Shown one piece after another: positions 26,360 to 35,716 of a DNA stretch of 64,000 nucleotides. The DNA comes from Seinonella peptonophila (GTDB taxonomy: Bacteria > Bacillota > Bacilli > Thermoactinomycetales > Thermoactinomycetaceae): NCBI RefSeq assembly GCF_900129355.1, contig NZ_FQVL01000001.1, positions 62,001-126,000 of the forward strand. Reading direction: 5' to 3'. Below the pieces are notes generated by a model. It searched no databases, was not told the origin of the DNA, and saw only the letters and a list, made by a program, of their open reading frames with translations. The position numbers were made by a program, and so were the translations under genes. The first letter of the stretch is position 1. The number at the start of each line of letters is the position of its first letter.

Positions 26360-27628
26360 GTGAAGGTAGTTGAATGGAGAAGAGAGTTTCATCGATATCC
26401 TGAGATCGGTTTTACTGAATTTTTTACAGCAAGTAAAGTCATCGAAACTTTACGATCATTAGGTTTTTCCGTGCTATATGGTCAGGATGCAATGGATGGC
26501 GCTGCTCGCTTTGGTGTTCCAGCTAAGGAGATATTAGAGAAAGCCTATCATCAAGCAATGAAGCGAGGTGCAAATCCTGCTCTCCTAGAATCGATGAAAG
26601 GTGGTTATACAGCGGTAGTTGGTATTTTACAAGGGAAAGAAAGTGGTCCAACACTTGCTTACCGTTTTGAGTTAGATGCCTTACCAATAGAGGAAAGCCA
26701 GTCAACTGATCATCTCCCTCATCGGTTTGAATTTCGCTCAAGGTTGAAAGGCCAGATGCATGCATGTGGTCATGATGCTCATCTTGCCATTGGTTTAGGG
26801 GTAGCAGAAAAAATTGCTGATCGAAACTTTGCTGGAACGATCAAATTGATCTTTCAACCAGCAGAGGAAGGTGTTCGAGGTGCGCGCTCGATGATTGAAA
26901 AAGGAATTGTAGATGATGTTGATTTAATCATTTGCCAACATATTGGCATGGGTGTACCTACAGGACAAATACAAGGTGGCGTTGAAGGTTTTTTAGCCAC
27001 AACTAAATTAGAGGTTACTTTTTTAGGAGAACCAGCTCACGCAGGTGCTGCGCCAGAAAAAGGGAAAAATGCTTTGCTTGGTGCAACTACAGCATTTTTT
27101 AATATACAATCTTTAGGTCAACATAGTGGGGGTAAGGCGCGGATAAATGTCGGAGTCTTAGAGGGTGGGACTGCTGCTAATATAATTCCAGCTACTGCAA
27201 GAATGGTGATCGAAACACGAGCTGATCAGCAAGAAGTCAATCAAGAATTAGTTGAGCGAGTCTATCAGATCATTGCTTCGAGTGCAATGATGCATAGGCT
27301 TGAATATTCGATTGAAATCATTGGAGAAGCTACAACTTTTCAATGTGACGAAGAGTTAGTTTCTTTGGTTTTAGAAGAAGCTGAACACATTGAAGGCTTT
27401 ACATCATTGCAGAAATCTAGTGTGACAGCCGAAGGCAGTGAAGATGCCAGCTTATTGATTCGAAGAGTGCAGGAAAGAGGTGGATATGGTACATACTGTA
27501 TTATTGGTTCTGATCTAGCAGCACCTCATCATCATGCTCATTTTGATATTCATGAAGAAGTCTTACCACATGCTGTTCAGTTATTAGAACGAATAGCAAG
27601 ACGAGACTGGGAAATTGCTCACTTTTAG
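26360..27628 (+). CDS. M20-family amidohydrolase (AbgA-like)
   Basis: The protein of 422 residues is an M20D metallopeptidase: WRREFHRYPEIGFTE, YRFELDALPI (Asp ligand), HACGHDAH (zinc site), FQPAEEG (general base Glu) and HHHAHFDIHEE. The unusually long insert after residue 35 (DAMDGAARFGVPAKEILEKA) is the mark of p-aminobenzoyl-glutamate hydrolase subunit A-type proteins rather than ordinary aminoacylases. It would cut an amide bond in folate breakdown products or N-acylated amino acids. The GTG at 26360 has AGGAGTGG upstream. It is probably co-transcribed with the AAA protein. No AbgB partner is seen. Confidence 0.85.
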   Translation: MKVVEWRREFHRYPEIGFTEFFTASKVIETLRSLGFSVLYGQDAMDGAARFGVPAKEILEKAYHQAMKRGANPALLESMKGGYTAVVGILQGKESGPTLAYRFELDALPIEESQSTDHLPHRFEFRSRLKGQMHACGHDAHLAIGLGVAEKIADRNFAGTIKLIFQPAEEGVRGARSMIEKGIVDDVDLIICQHIGMGVPTGQIQGGVEGFLATTKLEVTFLGEPAHAGAAPEKGKNALLGATTAFFNIQSLGQHSGGKARINVGVLEGGTAANIIPATARMVIETRADQQEVNQELVERVYQIIASSAMMHRLEYSIEIIGEATTFQCDEELVSLVLEEAEHIEGFTSLQKSSVTAEGSEDASLLIRRVQERGGYGTYCIIGSDLAAPHHHAHFDIHEEVLPHAVQLLERIARRDWEIAHF

Positions 27629-27749
27629 GTGGGCTCTTTGTATGCGCTTAATTTTTTAGACAGTTTTGTATGAAATTGAGGTATAATGATCGTTGTTATA
27701 AAATAAACATTTTCAATAGATGATTCATCGTTAGAAAGGAACTGTGGAC

Positions 27750-28580
27750 ATGCATTTATGGGAAATATTTGTAGGGATTATCCAGGGTTTAGTAGAAGGT
27801 CTTACTGAATTTGCGCCTGTTTCATCAACCGGGCATATGATTTTAGTCGATGATTATTTGTTAAAAACCAAAGAACTCTTCTCTAAAGATGTAGCAAATA
27901 CATTTAAGGTTGTAGTCCAGTTGGGGTCAATTTTAGCTGTGCTCATTGTATTTAAAGATCGTTTTCTTAATTTATTAGGTCTCAAAAAGGAAACGGCTGT
28001 CCAAGAAGAGACTGGAAACCGCTTGAAATTGACACAAGTAATCGTCGGTCTTCTACCAGCTGTAGTTCTGGGATTCATTTTTGAGGATTATATTGATGAA
28101 TATTTATTCTCTGCAAATACTGTCTTGATTGGTCTTGTATTGGGTGCGGTATTAATGTTGATAGCAGACTGGTTTCGTCCAAGTCGACCGAAAGCGCAGA
28201 CTGTTGATCAAATAACATATAAACAAGCACTAACAATTGGACTCTTTCAGTGTTTTTCTTTATGGCCGGGTTTTTCACGTTCAGGTTCTACTATTTCTGG
28301 CGGTGTCCTGTTAGGACTAAGTCATCGTGCTGCATCTGATTTTACTTTTATTATGGCACTGCCGATTATGTTAGGTGCAAGTGGGTTAACTTTGATTAAA
28401 AATTGGCAATTTTTCTCTCTAGATGTACTCCCTTTCTTTATTGCAGGATTTGTCAGTGCTTTTGTTTTTGCACTTCTTTCCATTCGATTCTTTTTAAAAT
28501 TGATCAACCGTATTAAATTAGTCCCATTTGCAATCTATCGCATTGTGTTAGCTTTAATCCTATATCTCTTCTTTGTTTAA
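27750..28580 (+). CDS. uppP: Undecaprenyl-diphosphatase UppP (BacA)
   Basis: The integral membrane protein of 276 residues removes one phosphate from undecaprenyl pyrophosphate, recycling the lipid carrier for cell-wall synthesis. Catalytic regions are intact: GLVEGLTEFAPVSSTGHM near the N-terminus and PGFSRSGSTISGGVLLG in the second half. The ATG at 27750 is preferred over the GTG at 27744 because AAAGGA lies eight bases away. Overproduction of this enzyme gives bacitracin resistance in many bacteria, and a Bce-type resistance module lies 3 kb downstream. A strong terminator follows. Confidence 0.95.
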   Translation: MHLWEIFVGIIQGLVEGLTEFAPVSSTGHMILVDDYLLKTKELFSKDVANTFKVVVQLGSILAVLIVFKDRFLNLLGLKKETAVQEETGNRLKLTQVIVGLLPAVVLGFIFEDYIDEYLFSANTVLIGLVLGAVLMLIADWFRPSRPKAQTVDQITYKQALTIGLFQCFSLWPGFSRSGSTISGGVLLGLSHRAASDFTFIMALPIMLGASGLTLIKNWQFFSLDVLPFFIAGFVSAFVFALLSIRFFLKLINRIKLVPFAIYRIVLALILYLFFV

Positions 28581-28581
28581 G

Positions 28582-28624
28582 AAAAAACTCTTCCTATGGA
28601 TGTTTCGTAGGAAGAGTTTTTTTG
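28582..28624. terminator. Convergent terminator after uppP
   Basis: AAAAAACTCTTCCTA (28582-28596) pairs with TAGGAAGAGTTTTTT (28608-28622). The last codons of the leftward thioredoxin gene lie within the stem, so both convergent genes share it. Confidence 0.9.
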
Positions 28625-29211
28625 TCTTGTATAATTGTTTGTAAGAGTTGACCCATCTGCTGTCGATTAAATGGTCCATTCATTTTGTGTTGAATGACGT
28701 TTTGTTGATCAAGTATAAAGGTTGTAGGTAGACCCACGATGGTTGGGTGAGAAACTGTCTGAAATTTATTTACTAGATAAGGAAATGAAAAGTGTTGTTG
28801 CTGAAACCATTTTTTTGCTAGTGTTGCATTGGGTTCAAATGATAGTGAATGGATGATGAGAAAATGGATTTGTTGGTGTTGCTCTTTGTATTTACGGTTT
28901 AAAAATGTAAGTTCCTTTTTACATGTATCACAATTTGAACTCCAGAAATAGAGTAAAGTCGGCTTTCCATCTGCTTGGTCAGATGAAACTTTCTCTTGTG
29001 CCGCGTTTAACAAGTTAAGATTAGGTATACAGGAGCCAACTTCAAATTTATGAAAAATCGGTTTCTTTTTGACACAACTCTTAATGGGGACAAGAATTGA
29101 TCTCTCTTGTGATATAAATCGGGCATATATAAATCCTCCAATTAGACCAAGTAACATTAAAGTAGTGATCATAATAAATAATGTACGTTTATTAATAAGC
29201 TTACTTTTCAT
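28594..29211 (-). CDS. Membrane-anchored thioredoxin-like protein (TlpA/ResA type)
   Basis: The protein of 205 residues has an N-terminal membrane anchor (about residues 10-30) and an extracytoplasmic thioredoxin domain. The active site is WSSNCDTCKKE (CxxC), and the cis-proline loop is GLPTTF. An AhpC/TSA-type start (FEVGSCIPNLNL) precedes it, and two extra Cys near residue 46 and 59 may form a structural pair. It would reduce or form disulfides outside the membrane. Its start overlaps the end of the dimethylformamidase-like gene by 11 bases, so the two exported proteins are coupled and may act together. Confidence 0.85.
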   Translation of the reverse strand: MKSKLINKRTLFIMITTLMLLGLIGGFIYARFISQERSILVPIKSCVKKKPIFHKFEVGSCIPNLNLLNAAQEKVSSDQADGKPTLLYFWSSNCDTCKKELTFLNRKYKEQHQQIHFLIIHSLSFEPNATLAKKWFQQQHFSFPYLVNKFQTVSHPTIVGLPTTFILDQQNVIQHKMNGPFNRQQMGQLLQTIIQDKKTLPTKHP

Positions 29212-30907
29212 GATGAGGCCCCTTTGGATTGGTAAACCGATTTAGGACATTTTTTACAATTTGTGTTAAATTGGGATCGATGGCTAAACTACCTCCAAAA
29301 GTAATCGATCCAACAGAAAAAACTCCGCCGCCTCCTGGATGATCATAATAAACCATTTCAGCGCCCCCGTTATTTGGATTTGTACCCTTTGCCAATAATA
29401 CGATATTCTTGGGAGAAGATTTGTCTCTTTTATCTGTTTCATGACCTGATGCCCCACCACGGTTTAACCCCATCGATCCGATCAAGTCACCTTTTTTAAG
29501 ATTTGTGTTTGTAAAAATCCAATGATTTGGATTGATAACTTGATAAGGCTTAAATGTCATATAACCTTTTGGCGTATAGAGTGCACCAAGGATTTTTGAC
29601 TCAGGTAAACCTAGGTTTCTCCAAAGTCCTCCTCGTTCACCATTTAATGTATGGTAGCCAAAAATCTTTCTAGCTTCTATCTGGTCACCCTGTTGAACAA
29701 CTTTCCAGTAGATAGCGTTTCCAGAAAGGCAAAGCAGATTTCCGCCATTCTTTAAAAATGATTCTAAACCTTTATACATCTGTTTACTCCAATACTCTCC
29801 ATGTGTATTGATGATAAGAGTTCCAAAAGACTGCAAGAGATTTGGATTATTATGTAAGTCAGGATCAGAAATAACATGAAAAGGATAGCCATTTCGTTCT
29901 AACCAAGCTAAGATTAATTTCTCAGCATTCGCCAAATGTTCTGGATTGCCAATCGGGGTTGCTGCTTCATTAGGACGTTGTGTATTTACTATTTGTCCAT
30001 GAATAGGTTTCAAATCATTTTCAATCAGATATTTATAAAGTGATCCACCACCCCAAGTATTATAGGCTTGCCATGTGTTAGTTGATGAAAGAATGGCAAT
30101 GCGCTTCTCTTTGGGAAGGAGAGGGTCAATCTTCTGTTTTAAATTAAAGCTAACATAGAAGTCCTTTCCAGAATTATCGTAAAGCCGAGCCGCATACAAA
30201 CCTGTAGACCATTGTTTCGGTATTTTAAAATGTAAACTAGTTAACCAATTAACACCGTTTCTATATGCATATTCCGGATAATTTTGGCGATAACCAGTTA
30301 TATTTTTTACTGTCTGCACAATATGTTCATCGGCACCATAGCTGATAAAATCGACTGAGAATTTTGGATAGGGTGAGTGTACCTTTAATTCAATCACTTC
30401 TTCTGGAAAATAGCTTACTTTAGGTGAGTACCCTTCGATTGAATGATAATTTTCAAGCATTAGAGGTTCACTTACCTTGATTGTGGCATTTAATAGTTTA
30501 AATCCCTCTCCACGATGATTAAGATCGAGATAAACATTCTTATCATGATCGATCAATTCTGGTGATAGTGTAACATTAATTTCCCTTATTAGATTCGAAA
30601 TATGTTTAATTTTATCTGCAGCAGATGGATGTGTAGGGTAGATGCTAGGCCCTGTTCCGATAATTGTACCCCCTTTATTTGTAACGATAAGTTTAATTTC
30701 CTCTGGTAGTGTACCTTGGTATGTAAGTGTTAAATGTGCGGTTCCCATTTTTTGAAAATGATTCATTTTAACTGTAACTTTTCGAAGAAGGGAGAGGCGC
30801 TGGTTTGAAACTTTTTTCATTGCAGCATATGTTGTATTAAATCTTGAGAAAGTGGTTAAGCCCAAGGAAACTAAGAATGTTCTTTTTATGAAGTCTCTTC
30901 TATTCAT
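29201..30907 (-). CDS. Tat-exported protein with N,N-dimethylformamidase large-subunit-like domain
   Basis: The protein of 568 residues begins with a twin-arginine signal (MNRRDFIKR followed by a hydrophobic stretch and a TYA-A type cleavage region). After a beta-rich section, residues around 270-560 match the C-terminal domain of the N,N-dimethylformamidase beta subunit: AILSSTNTWQAYNTWGGGS, INTHGEYWSKQM, FLKNGGNLLCLSGN and GGGGVFSVGSITFGGSL. The enzyme family hydrolyses amides with an iron centre; whether this protein does is unknown. The ATG at 30907 is chosen because it starts the Tat motif and has AGGTGG upstream. It is followed by a coupled thioredoxin-like gene. Confidence 0.75.
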   Translation of the reverse strand: MNRRDFIKRTFLVSLGLTTFSRFNTTYAAMKKVSNQRLSLLRKVTVKMNHFQKMGTAHLTLTYQGTLPEEIKLIVTNKGGTIIGTGPSIYPTHPSAADKIKHISNLIREINVTLSPELIDHDKNVYLDLNHRGEGFKLLNATIKVSEPLMLENYHSIEGYSPKVSYFPEEVIELKVHSPYPKFSVDFISYGADEHIVQTVKNITGYRQNYPEYAYRNGVNWLTSLHFKIPKQWSTGLYAARLYDNSGKDFYVSFNLKQKIDPLLPKEKRIAILSSTNTWQAYNTWGGGSLYKYLIENDLKPIHGQIVNTQRPNEAATPIGNPEHLANAEKLILAWLERNGYPFHVISDPDLHNNPNLLQSFGTLIINTHGEYWSKQMYKGLESFLKNGGNLLCLSGNAIYWKVVQQGDQIEARKIFGYHTLNGERGGLWRNLGLPESKILGALYTPKGYMTFKPYQVINPNHWIFTNTNLKKGDLIGSMGLNRGGASGHETDKRDKSSPKNIVLLAKGTNPNNGGAEMVYYDHPGGGGVFSVGSITFGGSLAIDPNLTQIVKNVLNRFTNPKGPHHEK

Positions 30908-31111
30908 CCATTTCCACCTAATCATTCATAGCTGTATAAATCCTAGGAATATACGCATTAAAATTATATATGATAGTTAATGGGCAAGCAAAGAATTGTT
31001 AAGTTAATTTGCAAATGTTTTATAGTCATATAAAAAGAATCCATTATATTAAGAAGTTAAATGTTCATTAAAAACCTGGATAATAAAAATAAAACCAAAG
31101 AAGGTGAAGTA

Positions 31112-31813
31112 GTGCATCAAATTCTTATTGTAGAAGATGATTTGAAAATTGCTAGGAAAATTGCTTCATTTTTAATACCATATGGATATACAGTTAGGTG
31201 GATAATAGATTTTCGAAATGTATTAGAGCAAGTAGAGGAATATCAACCTGATTTGATTGTGCTAGATGTAAATTTACCTAGTCAGGATGGATATACATTA
31301 TGTAAGCAAATACGCCTGGATTCTAAAGTACCTATCCTTTTTTTATCAGCTAGAAGTAGTGATATGGAGCAAATATTTGGGATGGAGAGCGGGGGAGATG
31401 ATTATCTTACAAAACCATTCCAATTAGAGCTTCTGTTGGCAAAAGTCCGAGCGCTATTACGTCGTTCCTATGGAGAATTGTCTTCTATGAATCAACAAAA
31501 ACCCTTTTTAGCTGAGCTAAATGTGAACGGACTTATTTTACGGCTTGATCAAATGGAGATGGTTTACAATGGTGAAACAATATCTCTGACTAAGAACGAA
31601 TGTAAATTATTACATTTAATTTTATCTCAATCGGGCAAAGTAGTCACAAGAGAAGAGTGTCTGGAAAGATTATGGGATGAGCAGCATTTTGTTGATGATA
31701 ATACTCTGACAGTTAATGTTACCAGAGTACGAAAGAAATTAGCACGTTGGGGACTCGATCATGCAATTGAAACCAAACGAGGGGTTGGCTATCGTTGGGT
31801 GAACGAAACATGA
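31112..31813 (+). CDS. OmpR-family response regulator, BceR-like
   Basis: The protein of 233 residues has a receiver domain (ILIVEDD, phosphorylated Asp in LIVLDVNLP, switch Ser in FLSAR, Lys in LTKPF) and a C-terminal winged helix (SLTKNECKLLHLIL; TLTVNVTRVRKKL). The GTG at 31112 is preferred over the ATG at 31061 because GAAGGTGA lies before it. It overlaps the kinase gene by four bases. The following transporter makes this a BceR/PsdR-type regulator that turns on an antimicrobial-peptide detoxification pump. Confidence 0.85.
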   Translation: MHQILIVEDDLKIARKIASFLIPYGYTVRWIIDFRNVLEQVEEYQPDLIVLDVNLPSQDGYTLCKQIRLDSKVPILFLSARSSDMEQIFGMESGGDDYLTKPFQLELLLAKVRALLRRSYGELSSMNQQKPFLAELNVNGLILRLDQMEMVYNGETISLTKNECKLLHLILSQSGKVVTREECLERLWDEQHFVDDNTLTVNVTRVRKKLARWGLDHAIETKRGVGYRWVNET

Positions 31814-32871
31814 AACAAGGGATGGTTCTATTTTTACGTGATCGGTTTGGTTGGTCTTGTTTATATTTTGGGGGTTTCTTTTTTATTATGATTTACTTTT
31901 TATTAACTTTTCGATTTCATCATATTTCACTATCAATTGGGGAATGGTTCTATTTTTGGGTTTTAGTCTTTACTCCTTATATTGTACATATCATTTTTTC
32001 ATTTTTACGCTGGTATCCAATTTATCAAGAGTGGAATTTTCGTAGTCAACAAATATCAATTGATCACTTTGTCAAACGAAAAGTGAAGGGGAGTATGGAA
32101 CAGAAATTTTATCAACAAGTTTTGTTAAGACAGTCGGAATTATTTCTTACAGAGCAAGAAAAGTTAGCCGAAAGATATCGTTTGCAGCAAGACTTTATGA
32201 ATCTCTGGGTACATCAAATGAAAACTCCGTTAGCCGCTATTTCCTTGGATTTCCAACAAGCACCTACTCATCCTGATCAGTTAAAAAGTTGGATTGTAAG
32301 TTTAGAAGAGGAGTGGGAGAAGTTAGACCGTGGGCTTGACTTAGCATTATCAATGGCAAGAATTGAGGATTTTACCTTTGATTATCATATACAGCCCATT
32401 TCCTTAATAGACGATGTTCGTCAACTTCTGAATGATCGTAGAAAATCCTTTATTCGTCATCGGATTTATCCACAACTAGATGCTGAAAAGTCGTTAAATT
32501 GGACGATATTGAGTGATAAAAAATGGAATCGTTTTTTACTTGATCAAATTATTCAAAATGCAATCAAATATACAGCGCAAGTGCGCCAGCAAAGTCAATT
32601 ATTGATTCTGCTAACCCAAGAGGGGAAAGAGATCGTTTGTAGCATTCGAGATCAAGGACCTGGGATACCAGCTCAAGATTTAAAACGAGTTTACGCTCCT
32701 TTTTTTACAGGTGAGAACGGACGACTTTTTGCTGAGGCAACGGGGATGGGACTTTATTTAGTTAAAAGATTATGCGATGAACTTGGACATCAAATACACA
32801 TGGAGTCGGAATTCGGAAAAGGAACCACTGTGATCTTACGATATCAAAAATATAGAGAAGCCTTGCAATAA
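31810..32871 (+). CDS. Intramembrane-sensing histidine kinase, BceS-like
   Basis: The protein of 353 residues has two closely spaced membrane segments with almost no outer loop (about residues 12-65), then a dimerisation domain with HQMKTPLAAI (phosphorylated His) and an ATPase domain (QNAIKYTAQ N-box, RDQGPGIP, GMGLYLVKR). This short-loop layout is that of the Bce-type kinases, which sense peptides through the partner transporter rather than directly. Its ATG overlaps the regulator's stop (ATGA). A terminator sits on its stop codon, separating it from the pump genes. Confidence 0.88.
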   Translation: MKQGMVLFLRDRFGWSCLYFGGFFFIMIYFLLTFRFHHISLSIGEWFYFWVLVFTPYIVHIIFSFLRWYPIYQEWNFRSQQISIDHFVKRKVKGSMEQKFYQQVLLRQSELFLTEQEKLAERYRLQQDFMNLWVHQMKTPLAAISLDFQQAPTHPDQLKSWIVSLEEEWEKLDRGLDLALSMARIEDFTFDYHIQPISLIDDVRQLLNDRRKSFIRHRIYPQLDAEKSLNWTILSDKKWNRFLLDQIIQNAIKYTAQVRQQSQLLILLTQEGKEIVCSIRDQGPGIPAQDLKRVYAPFFTGENGRLFAEATGMGLYLVKRLCDELGHQIHMESEFGKGTTVILRYQKYREALQ

Positions 32872-32888
32872 TGTAAGGCTTTTTTTTG
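32858..32888 (+). terminator. Terminator after the kinase gene
   Basis: AGCCTTGCA and TGTAAGGCT pair around ATAA, one mismatch, followed by eight T bases. The stem includes the stop codon of the kinase gene. Confidence 0.8.
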
Positions 32889-32926
32889 ATTTGTAAGGAT
32901 GATCGATGGGACGGTTGATTTGTGGT

Positions 32927-32940
32927 GTGTAGACTTACAC
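32927..32940 (+). promoter_or_regulatory. Inverted repeat before the Bce-type pump genes, candidate BceR operator
   Basis: GTGTA (32927-32931) and TACAC (32936-32940) form a perfect inverted repeat around GACT, 24 bases before the ATPase start. Bce-type regulators bind an inverted repeat upstream of their pump genes. The pump genes must have their own promoter because a terminator precedes them. Confidence 0.4.
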
Positions 32941-32963
32941 TAAGAAGAATAAGGAGTGAAAAT

Positions 32964-33743
32964 ATGAAGATATTAGAGGCAAAGAATGTGACGAAGATAT
33001 ATGGGGAAAATGCTGGGGCAGTTTATCGAGCATTGGACTCCTTTGATTTAGAAGTAGAAAAAGGGGAATTTGTTGTGATCATGGGGCCTTCTGGTAGCGG
33101 AAAAACTACTTTATTACAGTTACTAGGAACAATCGATCGTCCTTCAGCCGGACAAATATGGATTGATCAAGAGGAAGTAAGTCAACTAAATGAAAATCAA
33201 TTAGCTGATTTTCGAAGAAAAAGATTGGGATTTATCTTTCAAGATTTTCATCTTCTTGATGCCCTCTCATTAAAGGAGAATTTAATCTTACCGATGGTTT
33301 TAGACAAGAGACCAGTCGATGAAATTGACCGTCGTTGTAATCAATTAGCTGAATCATTAGGGATAGCTGAAGTTTTACATCATCGTCCTTTTGAGGTATC
33401 AGGAGGTCAAAAGCAGAGAACTGCAGCAGCACGTGCATTGATCCATCGACCATCTCTAATATTAGCGGATGAGCCAACGGGAAATCTAGATTCTAAGTCA
33501 GCCCATTCGTTGATGGAATCTTTACAGAGATTGAAAACAAAGGAAGCAGGGACCGTTGTTATGGTGACACACGACCCTGCAACAGCGAGTTATGCAGACC
33601 GTGTCATATTTATAAAAGACGGAAAAGCGTTTCAAGAAGTAAGGAGTAGTGGTGATCGATCTCATTTGTATCAGCAGATTATACATGTGCAGACAGTGTT
33701 AGGTGGAGGTGAAGGAATTGACATTCCAACAGCTCGCTTTTAA
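32964..33743 (+). CDS. Antimicrobial-peptide ABC transporter ATPase, BceA-like
   Basis: The protein of 259 residues is a MacB/LolD/BceA-type ATPase: Walker A GPSGSGKTT, Q-loop FIFQDFHLLDAL, signature VSGGQKQR and Walker B LILADEPTGNLDS. The QDFHLLDALSLKENI segment is characteristic of Bce-type pumps, which free membrane targets such as undecaprenyl pyrophosphate from bacitracin-like peptides. The ATG at 32964 has AAGGAGTGA upstream. Its 3' end overlaps the permease gene by 26 bases. Confidence 0.9.
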   Translation: MKILEAKNVTKIYGENAGAVYRALDSFDLEVEKGEFVVIMGPSGSGKTTLLQLLGTIDRPSAGQIWIDQEEVSQLNENQLADFRRKRLGFIFQDFHLLDALSLKENLILPMVLDKRPVDEIDRRCNQLAESLGIAEVLHHRPFEVSGGQKQRTAAARALIHRPSLILADEPTGNLDSKSAHSLMESLQRLKTKEAGTVVMVTHDPATASYADRVIFIKDGKAFQEVRSSGDRSHLYQQIIHVQTVLGGGEGIDIPTARF

Positions 33744-35622
33744 GAACATACGTTTTCATCATCGGCAATATCTGGCTTATTTTTTAAGTTGCACGTTTAC
33801 AGTATGGCTCTTTTATCAATATTTGCTGTTACTTTTACACCCTATTTTACGAGACGAGACAATACCTAAACAATTTGTGGCATTTTTATATCTTATTCAG
33901 GGAGTTATTGTTCTCTTTTCTATTCTTTTTATAGGATATTCACAGTCTGCTTTTCTCAAAAATAGAAAGAAAGAGATTGGCTTATGGCAAGTAATGGGAA
34001 TGAGTATCAAGCAAGTAACGAGGATTTTATTTTGGGAGAATATGGTTTTTGGATGTGTTGCGATCTTGATCGCTCTTCTGATGGGAACTGTAACTTCCAA
34101 ACTGTTTTTTCTTGGTGTATCAGCCGTTTTAGAACTTGAAAAGCCAATCCCATTTCATTTTTCAATAGAAGCAGTTATCATTACTATTTTGGGGTATTTG
34201 ATCTTATTTTCTCTTTTATCTTATTGGGCTCGTTATACTGTTAAAAAAGTAGCGATTGTAGATTTATTTCGAGAAGCAGTTCAGCCAAAAAAGACACCGC
34301 GTTTTTCTCTTTGGTTAGTATGGGTCACTTTACTGACTTGGATAGGCGGCTATATTTTAACGTTTCAAGTAAATATTGAAACTGTAACATTGCTCATGTT
34401 TCCAATTACAGCCATGGTCTTATTGGGTACTTATCTTGCTTATACACAGGCAAGTGTATATCTTTTACAACGTTTAAAAGATAATAAAAGGATTTCTTAT
34501 CTTGGTAAGAATTTGATTTTATTCGCCCAACTGCGCTTTCGATTAAAAGATAATGCGAGAATATTGTTTTTGGTTACCATTTTAACAAGTATTGTACTTT
34601 CATCAGTTGGAATTTCTTTAACTTATTATTTAAAGGCAAATCAATTAGCCGAAGAACAGGCACCATATTCATTAAGTTTAATAAATGAACCCAAAGGGTT
34701 AACTTCAGATAAAGTCAAGCAGGAAATAAAGAGATATGGATTGAAGCTGAAAAAGGAGTATCATATACCGGTTTTTCAGATTGTCCTCGCTGAATCAATA
34801 GCGCAAGAAAAAAAACTTCCTTCTCAGGTATCCGTTATTTCCGAGAACGATTTTCTAAAGTTCTGGAATGAAAACAGAAACAAAAAATTGCCCAAGCTAA
34901 AAGATGGTGAAGTATTAATTGCACGAAATGGTGGTATTCATCCCTTACAGCAGTTTAATCTGCCCAGTAAATCTCTCGCATTTCTAGAAAAGAAATGGAC
35001 AAATAATAAAGAAGTAATGGGTGTCTTCTTTAACGAAAATGATACAATGCGGACACTTTTGGTCGTCACGAATCATGATTTTGCTCAGATTAAAAATCAT
35101 ATTGATCCCAAGCTAAGGGTAATGGTTCATGCTTATCAATTTGATGATTGGCAAAAGAGTCGAACGTTCTTTATATATCTTCATACTGTACTCCAAAAAA
35201 ATTCTATAACTTGGTTAAATGGAACGAATGAGGTTTATCATTTTATCAAGCAAATTTTTGCCCCAATCATGTTTGTTAGCCTTTTTATTGGGTTTTTGTT
35301 CTTCCTTGCAGCTGGAAGTATGTTATATTTTCGTTTGTTTACAGAGCAAAGTTATGACCGCAGTCAGGTAGTAGTATTACAGAAGATCGGGATGGACCAG
35401 TCTGATGCACAGTCTACTATCACGTGGCAGATATGTATTCTCTTTTTTGTCCCTTTTTTCATTGGTGTATGTCATGCTTCAGTAGCAATTAAAGTGTTTA
35501 GTGTTCTGTTTAAAGAACCGGTATGGAGTCCATTTATATACGCATGTATTGGTTATTTTGTGATCTATGGTCTTTATTATATTTGGACAAAACGCATTTA
35601 TGTACGCTCCATTATTAAGTGA
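33718..35622 (+). CDS. Antimicrobial-peptide ABC transporter permease, BceB-like
   Basis: The protein of 634 residues is a FtsX-type permease of the Bce class, with about ten membrane segments and one large extracellular domain (about residues 310-510, between segments seven and eight) thought to recognise the peptide. The starting segment LTFQQLAFKNIRFHHRQYLAYFLSC is typical. The TTG at 33718 is chosen because GGAGGTGA ends six bases before it. It also forms the sensory complex with the kinase. Its spectrum (bacitracin, lantibiotic or other) cannot be told from the sequence. Confidence 0.9.
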   Translation: MTFQQLAFKNIRFHHRQYLAYFLSCTFTVWLFYQYLLLLLHPILRDETIPKQFVAFLYLIQGVIVLFSILFIGYSQSAFLKNRKKEIGLWQVMGMSIKQVTRILFWENMVFGCVAILIALLMGTVTSKLFFLGVSAVLELEKPIPFHFSIEAVIITILGYLILFSLLSYWARYTVKKVAIVDLFREAVQPKKTPRFSLWLVWVTLLTWIGGYILTFQVNIETVTLLMFPITAMVLLGTYLAYTQASVYLLQRLKDNKRISYLGKNLILFAQLRFRLKDNARILFLVTILTSIVLSSVGISLTYYLKANQLAEEQAPYSLSLINEPKGLTSDKVKQEIKRYGLKLKKEYHIPVFQIVLAESIAQEKKLPSQVSVISENDFLKFWNENRNKKLPKLKDGEVLIARNGGIHPLQQFNLPSKSLAFLEKKWTNNKEVMGVFFNENDTMRTLLVVTNHDFAQIKNHIDPKLRVMVHAYQFDDWQKSRTFFIYLHTVLQKNSITWLNGTNEVYHFIKQIFAPIMFVSLFIGFLFFLAAGSMLYFRLFTEQSYDRSQVVVLQKIGMDQSDAQSTITWQICILFFVPFFIGVCHASVAIKVFSVLFKEPVWSPFIYACIGYFVIYGLYYIWTKRIYVRSIIK

Positions 35623-35641
35623 TAAAGTAAATCCATCTATA

Positions 35642-35669
35642 CCCCTGCCTAAAGAAGCTAGCGCAGGGG
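35642..35669 (+). terminator. Hairpin after the Bce module
   Basis: CCCCTGC (35642-35648) pairs with GCAGGGG (35663-35669). The T-run after it is poor (CTTGAAT), so it is a probable but weak terminator. Confidence 0.5.
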
Positions 35670-35716
35670 CTTGAATATGTGAGAGGTAACTGGATAAAAA
35701 AACCAATCTAAACCAC

